Shown here: one piece after another, positions 7,636 through 15,465 of the stretch | Layout: each line of letters begins with the position of its first letter | How positions within the stretch are numbered: position 1 is the stretch's first letter | From: Bacilli bacterium | GTDB taxonomy: Bacteria; Bacillota_I; Bacilli_A; RFN20; CAG-288 | Assembly (NCBI GenBank): GCA_022774485.1 | Contig: JALFLX010000137.1 | Coordinates: 1 to 25,312, forward strand | Direction of reading: 5' to 3' | Length of the DNA stretch: 25,312 nt | Position numbers and translations under genes: made by a program | Notes under the pieces: generated by a model | What the model was told of the DNA's origin: nothing | Database searches by the model: none | The model's input: the letters and a program-made list of their open reading frames with translations, nothing else

Positions 7636-9654
7636 TCACTCTTGCGACTTTTCCGCTTCTTCTAAGAGGGGAAGAATCTCTTCTTCGCTGAAAATCTTTA
7701 CTCCTAAGGCTTGCGCTTTGGTGAGTTTGCTTCCGGCTTTCTCTCCTGCTAAGACAAAATCGGTGAGTTTGCTGACAGAGGAGGAGCTCTTTCCTCCTAA
7801 GCGTTCGATTCTCTCAGTCATCTCTTCTCTGGAGACAGAGATTGTGCCAGTTAAGACAAAACGTTTCCCGCTGAAATAATTCTCTTTGGCTTGATAAACA
7901 GGCTTGAGGGAGAAGAAATTCAAACCGTAACCTCTCAACTTCTCGATGAGGGCTTTGTTCTTTTCATCAGCGAAGTAGGAGATGATCTTATTGGCGGTGA
8001 TTTCACCGACATCTTCTAATGAGGAGAGCTCTTCATAGCTCGCTCTCATGAGAGCATCTAAAGAGCGGAAGTGATCGATGAGAACGATGGCGGTCTTTTT
8101 TCCGACAAGCGGAATCGCTAAGCCGCAGAGGAGAGAGACGACATCTTTCTTCTTCGTGTTTTCAATTTCGGCGAATAGAGATTTGCAAGTCTTTTCACCG
8201 ATACCATCGATCATCATCAAATCCTCGAGGTGATCTTTGAGTGTGTAGAAATCGGAGATGTCTCTGACAAATCCTTCGTTGAAGAGAGATTCGACAAGTT
8301 TTTCTCCGAGACCATCGATATCCATGCCGTTCTTTGAGGCGAAGAAGATGAGGTTGTTGATGGTTCTGCTCGGGCAGTTTTCATTTACACAATATGTCTG
8401 ACCTTGGATTCTCTCCAAATGGTTGTGACAGTAGGGGCATTCCGTGGGGAAGGAATAGGGATGAGAATCTTTTTCTCTTCTCTCCAAGATGACTTTCTCT
8501 ACTTCTGGGATGACATCGCCTGCTTTATGCAAGGAGACATAGTCTCCGATGCGGATATCTTTTGTAGCGATGAAGTCCTCATTGTTAAGAGTCGCTCTTG
8601 AGATTAACGAACCGGCGACACGGACTGGGGCAAGAATCGCTGTGGGGACGACACGTCCGGTTCTTCCGACAGTGATCTCAATATCTTGAAGCTTAGTGAT
8701 CTGCTCTTCGGGTGGGAATTTGTAGGCGATTTCCCACTTCGGTGTCTTCATGGTGTATCCGATGAGATCGTAAAGTGTCATGTCGTTCACTTTGATGACA
8801 AGCCCGTCGATGTCATAAGGGAGAGACGGTCTTTTTTCGTGGTATTCTCTGACATACGCTAAGACCTCTTCGATGCCGTGAACAAGCCGTCTTTCCGGGT
8901 TTGTTTTAAAGCCTAAGTTCTGGATATAATTCAAAGCGTCGGAGTGCTTTGTAAAACCGAAATCAAGCGCATCAGGAACGTAGTACCACCAGGCATCAAG
9001 ACCGCGTTTTGCCGTCACTTTTGAGTCGAGATTCTTCAGGGAACCAGAGGCTGCATTTCTCGCGTTTGCAAAGAGCGGTTGGTGCTCTTTCTCACGCTCT
9101 TGATTGAGGCGCTCAAAGCTATTTTTGGGCATGTAGACTTCACCGCGAACTTCAAAATCTCGCTTCTCTTGAATATGGTAAGGGATGCTTCTGATGGTGA
9201 GACAGTTGTTGGTGACATCCTCACCGACAGTTCCATCTCCGCGGGTGGAAGCGGAAATCAAATCTCCGTTCTCGTAGACAAGAGAGCAGGAAAGACCATC
9301 GATTTTCACTTCACACATATAGTCGACTACTTTTAATCCGGTGACTTTGCGGATGTTCTCATCAAAGGCGATAATCTCTTCTTCATTGAATACATCACCG
9401 ATAGAGAGCATGTATTTCTTGTGTTTGATCTTTTTGAAACTATCTAAGACACCACCTCCGACTCTGCTGGTGGGACTTAATGGATCTTTGAGCTCAGGGT
9501 GTTTTTTCTCTAACATCTGGAGCTCTTCCATCAGGGAGTCAAACTCCGCATCAGAGAGGCTGGATTGGTTTAGGACATAATATTCGTAGTTGGAGCGGTT
9601 TAAGATTTCTGTGAGCTCTTTGACTCTGTTTTGATCTGTTTCATAATCGTTCAT
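7636..9654 (-). CDS. ligA: NAD-dependent DNA ligase
   Basis: Seals nicks during replication and repair using NAD+. 672 residues from the preferred ATG at 9654. That ATG has GGGAGG nine bases upstream, at the end of pcrA, and lies 1 bp after the pcrA stop. The ATG at 9663 would abut that ribosome-binding site with no spacer. Domain order is complete: N-terminal NAD-binding Ia domain, adenylation domain with catalytic Lys about residue 117 in VKIDGLS, OB fold, a four-cysteine zinc finger (CPYCH ... CVNENC), helix-hairpin-helix repeats (MMIDGIGEKTC, LEDVGEITA) and a C-terminal BRCT domain (about 590-665). The pcrA-ligA pair is a common Firmicutes operon. It ends in TGA. Confidence 0.97.
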   Translation of the reverse strand: MNDYETDQNRVKELTEILNRSNYEYYVLNQSSLSDAEFDSLMEELQMLEKKHPELKDPLSPTSRVGGGVLDSFKKIKHKKYMLSIGDVFNEEEIIAFDENIRKVTGLKVVDYMCEVKIDGLSCSLVYENGDLISASTRGDGTVGEDVTNNCLTIRSIPYHIQEKRDFEVRGEVYMPKNSFERLNQEREKEHQPLFANARNAASGSLKNLDSKVTAKRGLDAWWYYVPDALDFGFTKHSDALNYIQNLGFKTNPERRLVHGIEEVLAYVREYHEKRPSLPYDIDGLVIKVNDMTLYDLIGYTMKTPKWEIAYKFPPEEQITKLQDIEITVGRTGRVVPTAILAPVRVAGSLISRATLNNEDFIATKDIRIGDYVSLHKAGDVIPEVEKVILERREKDSHPYSFPTECPYCHNHLERIQGQTYCVNENCPSRTINNLIFFASKNGMDIDGLGEKLVESLFNEGFVRDISDFYTLKDHLEDLMMIDGIGEKTCKSLFAEIENTKKKDVVSLLCGLAIPLVGKKTAIVLIDHFRSLDALMRASYEELSSLEDVGEITANKIISYFADEKNKALIEKLRGYGLNFFSLKPVYQAKENYFSGKRFVLTGTISVSREEMTERIERLGGKSSSSVSKLTDFVLAGEKAGSKLTKAQALGVKIFSEEEILPLLEEAEKSQE

Positions 9655-9655
9655 C

Positions 9656-11950
9656 TCATTCATCCTCCCTCATTTTTCTAAAGGCTTTGAAACCGATGAC
9701 AAGCACTTTGATTCCGTATTCAGGACCAAAGTCGACTGTGAGTTTTTTGTCATTAATTTTTGTGATGACACCTTTGCCGAAGCTGGCGTGGATGACTCTG
9801 TCTCCAACATGGTAATTGTTATCGACGGTAGCTTGGGGCGCTGCTTTATGCTGATTTAAAAACGTTTGTGCGTTAGAGAAATTCGGCTTGTTGCTCCCTT
9901 GATAGGGATGATAACGCTCAAAGGGAGAACGGGTCTCTAAGGCCCTAGGTTCTTTCTGCTGAATCGGGATTTCTTTGAGGAACATGGAGGGATGATATTC
10001 ATCTCCGGTCATAAAGTTTCTTCCACCGAAGGAAGAGAGCGTAAGCTGCTTCTGAGCTCTTGTCATGCAGACGTAGAGAAGTCTTCTCTCCTCTTCAAAG
10101 TTGTGTTCTAAAATCGCGTGATTCGTCGGGAAGATTGTCTGGTTTAATCCGGTGACAAAGACATACGGGAATTCGAGGCCCTTGGAGACATGACCAGTCA
10201 TCAAGGCGACTTTCTTTTGACCCTCTAGGGCATCTTGGTCGGATTGAAGTGCAACCTGAATCAAGAACTCTTCTAATGTCGGGTGAACTGGAGTTCCTTC
10301 ATCAGAGAGAACATCGCTTTGGAAGAAGTCAGAGATGGTTTTTAAGAATTCGTTGACATTGTCGACTTTCGAGGTGGAGCTAGCTGCTAAGAATGACATT
10401 TTCTCTGAATTCTTAACATCCTCCCTGTGAACATAATCTAAGAAGCCAGTCTCAGAATAATAGAGATTGATCGCAGTTAAAATCGCTTCTCCAGAATCCG
10501 CTTTTTGAAGCGCAAGGAGGAATCTCTCATAAGCGCTGAAGAACAAGTCCAGAGCGAGCTTTGATTTTTTGTTGAGGGAGAGATCATCTCTATGAGAAAG
10601 GAAGACATCGAAGAGAGTCGTCTCTTCTCCGAGTTGTTCTTTCATCATCATGGCTTTGTCTAAAGTGACATCACCGATTCCTTTTGAGGGAGCTTTTAAG
10701 ATTCTCTTGAAGGAGAAGTCATCCGGGTTGATAGCGACTCTTAAGTAGGAAATCGCATCCTTGATCTCAGCGCGCTCGTAGAATTTCATACCACCGTAGA
10801 CTTCGTATGGAACCTTGAATTTGGTGAGCTGAGATTCTAACGCTCTTGAGAGATAGTTTGAGCGGTAGATGACTGCAATTTGGTTGTAATCTACTCCATT
10901 TTTAATCAAGGTTTGAATGCGGCGTGCAACTTGATAGGCCTCTTGGTTGTTGTCCGTTTCTCTGAAGTATTCTACCGGCGCTCCGCTCTCATCGCTTTTC
11001 GCGATAAGATCTTTTTTCAAGCGGTTTTTGTTGTGCTGAATGAGCGCGTTTGCCACATCTAAAATATTTTGAGTAGAGCGGTAATTCTCATCTAAAACAA
11101 CAGTTTCCAAGTCGCTGAAATCTTCTTGGAGTCTGTCTTTGATAATCTCGTTTTTCGCTCCTCTCCAGGTGTAGATCGTCTGATCTGGATCTCCGACGAC
11201 AGTGAGAGAAGTATCTTTTTTCATGAAAAGCTTCACCATCTCATACTGAAGAGAGTTGGTGTCTTGGAACTCATCCACCAAGAAGACATCGTATTTTTGT
11301 CTCCAGTGCTCGCGGATTTGCTCATTCGACTTCATCAGGTAAACAGTCAGCATCAAAAGGTCATCAAAGTCTAACAAATTTTGAATGCGGAGCTGTCTTT
11401 GGTATTCCTGATACACAAAAAGAAGTTCGTCGAGAGTGTACAAGGCACCCATCGGAATGTCAGAACGGGTGACATCCATGGGGAAGATACCTTCTGTTTT
11501 GAGAGAAGAAATCTTTGAGGTGATATATTTGCAGTAGTCTTTGGAGTCCCCTTTGGGCATCTTTTTGAAAATGCTTTTATAAATCTCAGCGGTGTTTTCT
11601 TCATCCGCGATTTGGAAGTTTTTATCAAAACCGCTGATGGCAGTGATCTCCTGACGTAAAAAACGATAGCAGAAAGCGTGGAAGGTGCAAATTAACGGCT
11701 TGGAAGTTTTTGTGACTTGTTCTCTTTCTAACAGCGCTTCGACGCGGGTGAGCATCTCTTTGGCGGCTTTGTTCGTGAAAGTGATTGCCACCATTTTTTT
11801 GGGGTTGATTCCACATAAAATCTGATATGCGAGACGATAAGTCAAGGTTCTCGTCTTACCTGTTCCTGCTCCTGCGACGATACGGAGGTGTTTCGCTTGA
11901 CTGGAAGCTGCTAAATATTGTTTATGGTTTAATTCTTGTTCAATGTTCAT
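9656..11950 (-). CDS. pcrA: ATP-dependent DNA helicase PcrA (UvrD/Rep family, SF1A)
   Basis: 3'-5' SF1 helicase used in repair, rolling-circle replication and clearing RecA or RNA polymerase from DNA. 764 residues from the ATG at 11950 (MNIEQELNHKQYLA). The longer open frame reaching 12175 would run through a terminator and tRNA-Gln, and is not real. Motifs in order: Walker A AGAGTGKT (26-33), DEFQDTN, GDPDQTIYTWRGA, LDENYRST, SKGLEFPYVFV and LLYVCMTRAQ. The C-terminal 50 residues (GDRVIHASFGKGVI) form the Tudor-like domain that binds RNA polymerase. The leader is short with only GAGAG as ribosome-binding site. It is translationally close to ligA. Confidence 0.97.
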   Translation of the reverse strand: MNIEQELNHKQYLAASSQAKHLRIVAGAGTGKTRTLTYRLAYQILCGINPKKMVAITFTNKAAKEMLTRVEALLEREQVTKTSKPLICTFHAFCYRFLRQEITAISGFDKNFQIADEENTAEIYKSIFKKMPKGDSKDYCKYITSKISSLKTEGIFPMDVTRSDIPMGALYTLDELLFVYQEYQRQLRIQNLLDFDDLLMLTVYLMKSNEQIREHWRQKYDVFLVDEFQDTNSLQYEMVKLFMKKDTSLTVVGDPDQTIYTWRGAKNEIIKDRLQEDFSDLETVVLDENYRSTQNILDVANALIQHNKNRLKKDLIAKSDESGAPVEYFRETDNNQEAYQVARRIQTLIKNGVDYNQIAVIYRSNYLSRALESQLTKFKVPYEVYGGMKFYERAEIKDAISYLRVAINPDDFSFKRILKAPSKGIGDVTLDKAMMMKEQLGEETTLFDVFLSHRDDLSLNKKSKLALDLFFSAYERFLLALQKADSGEAILTAINLYYSETGFLDYVHREDVKNSEKMSFLAASSTSKVDNVNEFLKTISDFFQSDVLSDEGTPVHPTLEEFLIQVALQSDQDALEGQKKVALMTGHVSKGLEFPYVFVTGLNQTIFPTNHAILEHNFEEERRLLYVCMTRAQKQLTLSSFGGRNFMTGDEYHPSMFLKEIPIQQKEPRALETRSPFERYHPYQGSNKPNFSNAQTFLNQHKAAPQATVDNNYHVGDRVIHASFGKGVITKINDKKLTVDFGPEYGIKVLVIGFKAFRKMREDE

Positions 11951-11969
11951 AGGGTTTCTCTCAGGGAAA

Positions 11970-11978
11970 ATTATACCA
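11970..11978 (-). promoter_or_regulatory. Extended -10 promoter of pcrA-ligA
   Basis: TGGTATAAT (TGn plus perfect -10) with 19 bases to the pcrA ATG. No clear -35. The roughly 130 bp between here and the upstream terminator show nothing else recognisable. Confidence 0.7.
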
Positions 11979-12107
11979 AAACGAGTGTCTTTTCTCAGCA
12001 CATAGCGGGGTCTTTTTGAAACTTTTTTCTCAAAGAGAAAAGACTGAAAAACAACCGAAAAAAGAACTTTAGGATAGCTGCGATATATTTTGCTAGAAAC
12101 AACCCTA

Positions 12108-12137
12108 GAAAAAGAAAAAAGTGGTCCGAAGACCACT
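12108..12137 (-). terminator. Terminator of tRNA-Gln (probably bidirectional)
   Basis: Perfect stem AGTGGTC / GACCACT closed by a TTCG tetraloop (- strand), followed by TTTTTCTTTTTC. It starts about 12 bases after the tRNA. On the + strand the same stem is followed by CGTTTTT. Confidence 0.9.
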
Positions 12138-12148
12138 CGTTTTTCTAT

Positions 12149-12223
12149 TGGCTGGGATACTTGGATTCGAACCAAGGCATCACGATTTCAGAGACCGTTG
12201 TCTTACCGCTTGACTATATCCCA
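12149..12223 (-). tRNA. tRNA-Gln(CTG)
   Basis: 75 nt including encoded CCA. Acceptor TGGGATA/TATCCCA, D-arm GTC/GAC, anticodon stem ACGGT/ATCGT with loop CTCTGAA giving anticodon CTG (codon CAG), and T-arm CTTGG/CCAAG with TTCGAAT. The T-A first pair is typical of tRNA-Gln. It is probably charged through Glu-tRNA(Gln) and the GatCAB encoded nearby. It has its own promoter and terminator. Confidence 0.97.
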
Positions 12224-12236
12224 ATGGCAAGTTATG

Positions 12237-12265
12237 AGTATAAAGATTTCTAACACGCTTGTCAA
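12237..12265 (-). promoter_or_regulatory. Strong housekeeping promoter of tRNA-Gln
   Basis: Consensus -35 TTGACA at 12260-12265, exact 17-bp spacer, and -10 TATACT at 12237-12242. Predicted start is a few bases before the tRNA. Best sigma-A match in the window. Confidence 0.9.
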
Positions 12266-12289
12266 ATGATTTTTTTGATAGAGTGAGAA

Positions 12290-12766
12290 TTATTTGTCGT
12301 AAGACTCTCCTTTGAGGATCTTCATCGCGCGGTAGCACTGTTCAAGGGTTAGATAGAGTGCCATGTAGTGAGTGAAAGTGAGCTTTGATAGGGAAAAAGA
12401 GACGTCAGCTCTTTTCCTTAGGGAGTCATCTAAGCCGAAAGAGGAACCAAAAAGGAAGACAAAGTTTCCGTTTTTAGCCATTTTCTCTTTCATCAGAGAG
12501 GCAAATTCTTCCGTGGTCAATTCTTTTCCGTGGATATCGACTAAGAAGAGGATGTCATCTTCTGAGATTTGTGATAATGCTCTTTTTGCTTCAATCTGGA
12601 GCGCTTTTTCTCTTTGACTCTTTGTCATCGAGGGTGAGACTGGCTCCTCTGGAAGAAAGCTCAGAGTCATTTTGCCGTACTTGGAAAGGCGCTTTAGATA
12701 TTCTTGACAGCCTTCTTGAAGATACCGGTCCTTGAGTTTTCCGGGGATGAGAAATTTAAATGTCAT
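12290..12766 (-). CDS. rlmH: 23S rRNA (pseudouridine1915-N3)-methyltransferase RlmH
   Basis: SPOUT-class dimeric methyltransferase that methylates pseudouridine 1915 in helix 69 of 23S rRNA on assembled ribosomes, using AdoMet. 158 residues, the usual length. The N-terminus (FLIPGKLKDRYLQEGCQEYLKRL, in part) and the knot-region FLFGSSFGLDDSLRKRAD match the family. Homologues usually read GGSLG where this has GSSFG, and the usual C-terminal YHK is YDK. The SKLTFTHYMALYLTLEQCYRA helix is retained. It overlaps walJ by 4 bp (coupled) and is last protein gene of the gdpP operon. Confidence 0.92.
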   Translation of the reverse strand: MTFKFLIPGKLKDRYLQEGCQEYLKRLSKYGKMTLSFLPEEPVSPSMTKSQREKALQIEAKRALSQISEDDILFLVDIHGKELTTEEFASLMKEKMAKNGNFVFLFGSSFGLDDSLRKRADVSFSLSKLTFTHYMALYLTLEQCYRAMKILKGESYDK

Positions 12767-13521
12767 TGTCCACCTCTTGTCTCTTCTTTGCTAGAGGCAA
12801 TCATGACTTTGACAGAGGGGACAAAGCCGAGCTGATCTTTCAATCCCTTCTCATACGATGTTCTTGCTAACTGAGGTGTGTTGCACTCTTCTGAAAGGTG
12901 AGCTAAGACAATCTCTTTGGTCTTATCTCCGATGAAGATAGAGAGGTAATAAGCGGAATCTTGGTTGGAGAGATGTCCTTTGTCTGAGATGATTCTCTTG
13001 ATGAGACAATCCGGCCTTGAGGATGTGTATAGCATCTCAGGGTCGTGATTGGATTCAAAGATGTAGTAATCACAGTTTATCAGGTAAGGAAATTCTTTTT
13101 CCGGGATGAAGCCTGTGTCAGTGACATAGCAAAGTCTTTCTTCTCCATCATCGATGATGAACCCGACTGTGTTCTTCGCATCGTGAGAGAGAGGAAGCAC
13201 GGTGATGGTAAAGGGGGGAAGTACAATTTTTTGGAATGGTTTCAAGAGGTGATTATTATCGATGACATGTGGAAAATGGGGAAGAGAAGGCGTGGAGGCG
13301 AAGACGATTTTGTCTTTTGCTCTTTCGATGTGTGCGCAGTGATCAGAATGAGAGTGAGTCACGAAAACTGCTTCGACATCATCGAAAGTTTTCTCATAGG
13401 ATTTTAAAGCGTCGATTACGCGTTTTTTTGAGATGCCAAAATCGATTTGAATACAGTGGCCCTTGGAAAAGATCAGGGTGCAGTTCCCTTTGCTCCCGCT
13501 AGAGATGACATCGTATTTCAT
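12763..13521 (-). CDS. walJ: WalJ/YycJ-type metallo-beta-lactamase-fold hydrolase
   Basis: Member of the WalJ (YycJ/VicX) family, MBL-fold proteins linked in Firmicutes to the WalRK cell-wall regulon and to coordination of division and replication; the substrate is not settled. 252 residues. The metal-binding motif HSHSDH is at 56-61, preceded by the family N-terminus ISSGSKGN. Further metal ligands are in TDTG and FESNHDPEML, with late His residues in GHLSNQDSA and AHLSEECNT. It begins 2 bp after the dnaB stop and overlaps rlmH by 4 bp. No walRK genes are in the window. Confidence 0.88.
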   Translation of the reverse strand: MKYDVISSGSKGNCTLIFSKGHCIQIDFGISKKRVIDALKSYEKTFDDVEAVFVTHSHSDHCAHIERAKDKIVFASTPSLPHFPHVIDNNHLLKPFQKIVLPPFTITVLPLSHDAKNTVGFIIDDGEERLCYVTDTGFIPEKEFPYLINCDYYIFESNHDPEMLYTSSRPDCLIKRIISDKGHLSNQDSAYYLSIFIGDKTKEIVLAHLSEECNTPQLARTSYEKGLKDQLGFVPSVKVMIASSKEETRGGQ

Positions 13522-13523
13522 GA

Positions 13524-14999
13524 TCAGTAGGGATTGTTGTCACCAGCATCGTAGGCGACGTTGAAGCAACAGTGCTCCTTGTCAAAGACAAAATCGATGG
13601 AACCTAATGAGCCATCTCTGTTCTTTTGTAAAAGTAACTGAACTTGGCTGGTTGCGGAATTTTCATCATCGCGGTGTTGTGGCATGTCGTCTTTTTCACC
13701 GTCTTTTTGATCATCTTTAAAGTAGTCAGAGCGGTAGAGGAAGAAAACCATATCCGCATCTTGTTCTAGAGAACCGGAGTCTCTTAAATCGGTGAGTTGC
13801 GGGCGATGGTCCATACCACGCTTTGCAGAATCACGAGAAAGTTGGCTCAATGCGATTACAGGAATTTTCAAATCTCTTGCAAGCTGTTTTAAGTCTCTTG
13901 AAATCTCTGCAACTTGGTTTGTTCTATTGTCATTGCTTGAGGTTTTAGATGGGCGAATTAAGCCGAGGTAGTCGATGGCGATGACTCCGGCTTTGATGTT
14001 CTGTCCATTGATCAATTTCTTGCAGCGGGAGGCGATGTCTCTCATGTTGGTACCAGGATTTTCATCGACATAGAAGGGAAGTTTTGCTAAAGTAGCTAAA
14101 CCCTGCTGAAGCTTGTTGACATTGGCAGCTTCCTGCTGGTTTTTCGGGTTCACAATCAGCTTTTCTGCGGTGGAGTCAGGGGCGAAGTCAAGACTGTTGA
14201 TTTCAGTAGAAGTGAGGTTAGAAGCAAGTTCTAACAATCTCATCTCGATAGATTCAGAATCCATCTCTAACGAGAAGAAGATGACAGGGGTGCCTTGGAG
14301 TGCGACTTTGTATAAGAGGTTTAACGCAAAAGCGGTTTTACCGACGGAGGGTCTAGCACCGATCAGGATGAGGTGACCTTTGTGCCAGCCTTTGGTGAGT
14401 CTATCGAGCTCTTCATAGCCTGTAGGGATACCGGTGATGCCGTTTGGCTGAATGCCTTTTTCACGGAAGTCTTTGCTCTGTTCCACCCAGCGTTTCACAA
14501 GAGATGGAGAAATCTCACCGAGTCTCTTGGCTTCTTTGATGGAGCGTTTAGAGGAAATCTCATTGATTCTCTTCTCCGCATCGCCGATGAATTCGCTGAC
14601 ATCGGGAATCGGTTTTGTGGTGGCGGATTCATAGATATCTCTTAGTGTGCCTACAAAATTGTCCATCAATGTGCGGTCCTTCATTCGGGAGATGTAGACT
14701 TCTAAGGAGCCGACATGTGCGCCGTTTTCGATGATGGTGTTCAGATAATCTAAACCGCCGATGGCATCGAATACTTTGTTGTTCTTTAAAGTGTCGATGA
14801 CAGTGGCAAGATCAGGAGTCTGTCCTTTGCTGTTGATTTCAAGCATGGCGTGGAAGACAGCCTGATTTCTAGTGTCAGTAAAATCATCCGCAGTCAAATA
14901 TTGAACTGCAGTGAGAATTTGATTGCCTGTCGAATCTGATAAAATGTTCCCTAAGACAGCCAATTCATTGTATTGAAGGGTTTCAACTTGCTCGGCCAT
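13524..14999 (-). CDS. dnaB: Replicative DNA helicase DnaB (DnaC in Bacillus)
   Basis: Hexameric 5'-3' helicase that unwinds DNA at the replication fork. The N-terminal all-helical primase-interacting domain (about 1-110) is followed by a linker and a RecA-like core. The core contains Walker A GARPSVGKT (214-222), SLEMDSES, Walker B IAIDYLGLI, SQLSRDSAKR and DSGSLEQDADMVFFLYR. 491 residues, somewhat longer than usual because of a charged insertion near 440-465 (KDDQKDGEKDD). The start overlaps the rplI stop (TAATG). The gdpP-rplI-dnaB order is conserved in Bacilli. It ends in TGA. Confidence 0.97.
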   Translation of the reverse strand: MAEQVETLQYNELAVLGNILSDSTGNQILTAVQYLTADDFTDTRNQAVFHAMLEINSKGQTPDLATVIDTLKNNKVFDAIGGLDYLNTIIENGAHVGSLEVYISRMKDRTLMDNFVGTLRDIYESATTKPIPDVSEFIGDAEKRINEISSKRSIKEAKRLGEISPSLVKRWVEQSKDFREKGIQPNGITGIPTGYEELDRLTKGWHKGHLILIGARPSVGKTAFALNLLYKVALQGTPVIFFSLEMDSESIEMRLLELASNLTSTEINSLDFAPDSTAEKLIVNPKNQQEAANVNKLQQGLATLAKLPFYVDENPGTNMRDIASRCKKLINGQNIKAGVIAIDYLGLIRPSKTSSNDNRTNQVAEISRDLKQLARDLKIPVIALSQLSRDSAKRGMDHRPQLTDLRDSGSLEQDADMVFFLYRSDYFKDDQKDGEKDDMPQHRDDENSATSQVQLLLQKNRDGSLGSIDFVFDKEHCCFNVAYDAGDNNPY

Positions 15000-15457
15000 T
15001 ATTTCTTTTCCTTGAGTTTGACGTGGATTCTCATCTCTCCTTCGACACCTTTGTAAAGATCAACTCTGAGCTTGGTGAGACCGAATCCGTTGATGATGAC
15101 ATCTTTGTCGATGAGCTGACTTTTGTTGATTTTGATGCCGTGGAGTTTCTCTAAGGCTTCGGAGGCTTTCTTAAAGGAGACAGTTCCAATCATATCGCCA
15201 TTTCTTCCGGCAGAGGCTTCAAATTGAAGAGTGATTCCCTCTAATCTCTTTGCGAGTTCTCTCGCTTCTTGTCTTTTCTTCTCATCGAGAATTCTTTGCT
15301 CTTCTAATTCGATATCGTACTGCTTCTGAGCTTCGGCAGTATAAAGGACAGCATAGCCGTTAGGGATGAGATAATTCGCACCATAACCATCGGAAACATC
15401 GATGATCTGGCCGGCTTTTCCGACCTTTTTCAAATCTTTTTTCATCAGTACTTTCAT
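14999..15457 (-). CDS. rplI: 50S ribosomal protein L9
   Basis: Elongated L9 protein that binds the L1-stalk base of 23S rRNA and helps maintain reading frame. 152 residues from the ATG at 15457 (MKVLMKKDLKKVGKAG), matching the family N-terminus; the family is about 148-150 residues. It has GAGG six bases upstream. A GTG at 15469 would add four residues and overlap gdpP but is less convincing. The GYGANYLIPNGYA segment is the conserved rRNA-binding region, followed by the long connecting helix (about 40-75) and the C-terminal domain. The stop overlaps the dnaB start by 1 bp. Confidence 0.96.
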   Translation of the reverse strand: MKVLMKKDLKKVGKAGQIIDVSDGYGANYLIPNGYAVLYTAEAQKQYDIELEEQRILDEKKRQEARELAKRLEGITLQFEASAGRNGDMIGTVSFKKASEALEKLHGIKINKSQLIDKDVIINGFGLTKLRVDLYKGVEGEMRIHVKLKEKK

Positions 15458-15465
15458 AAGATTCC

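Noticed and set aside
11951..12175. 75-residue N-terminal extension of PcrA
   Set aside because: It would run back through the tRNA-Gln terminator into the tRNA, lacks a ribosome-binding site, and the family start matches the ATG at 11950 behind an extended -10 promoter.
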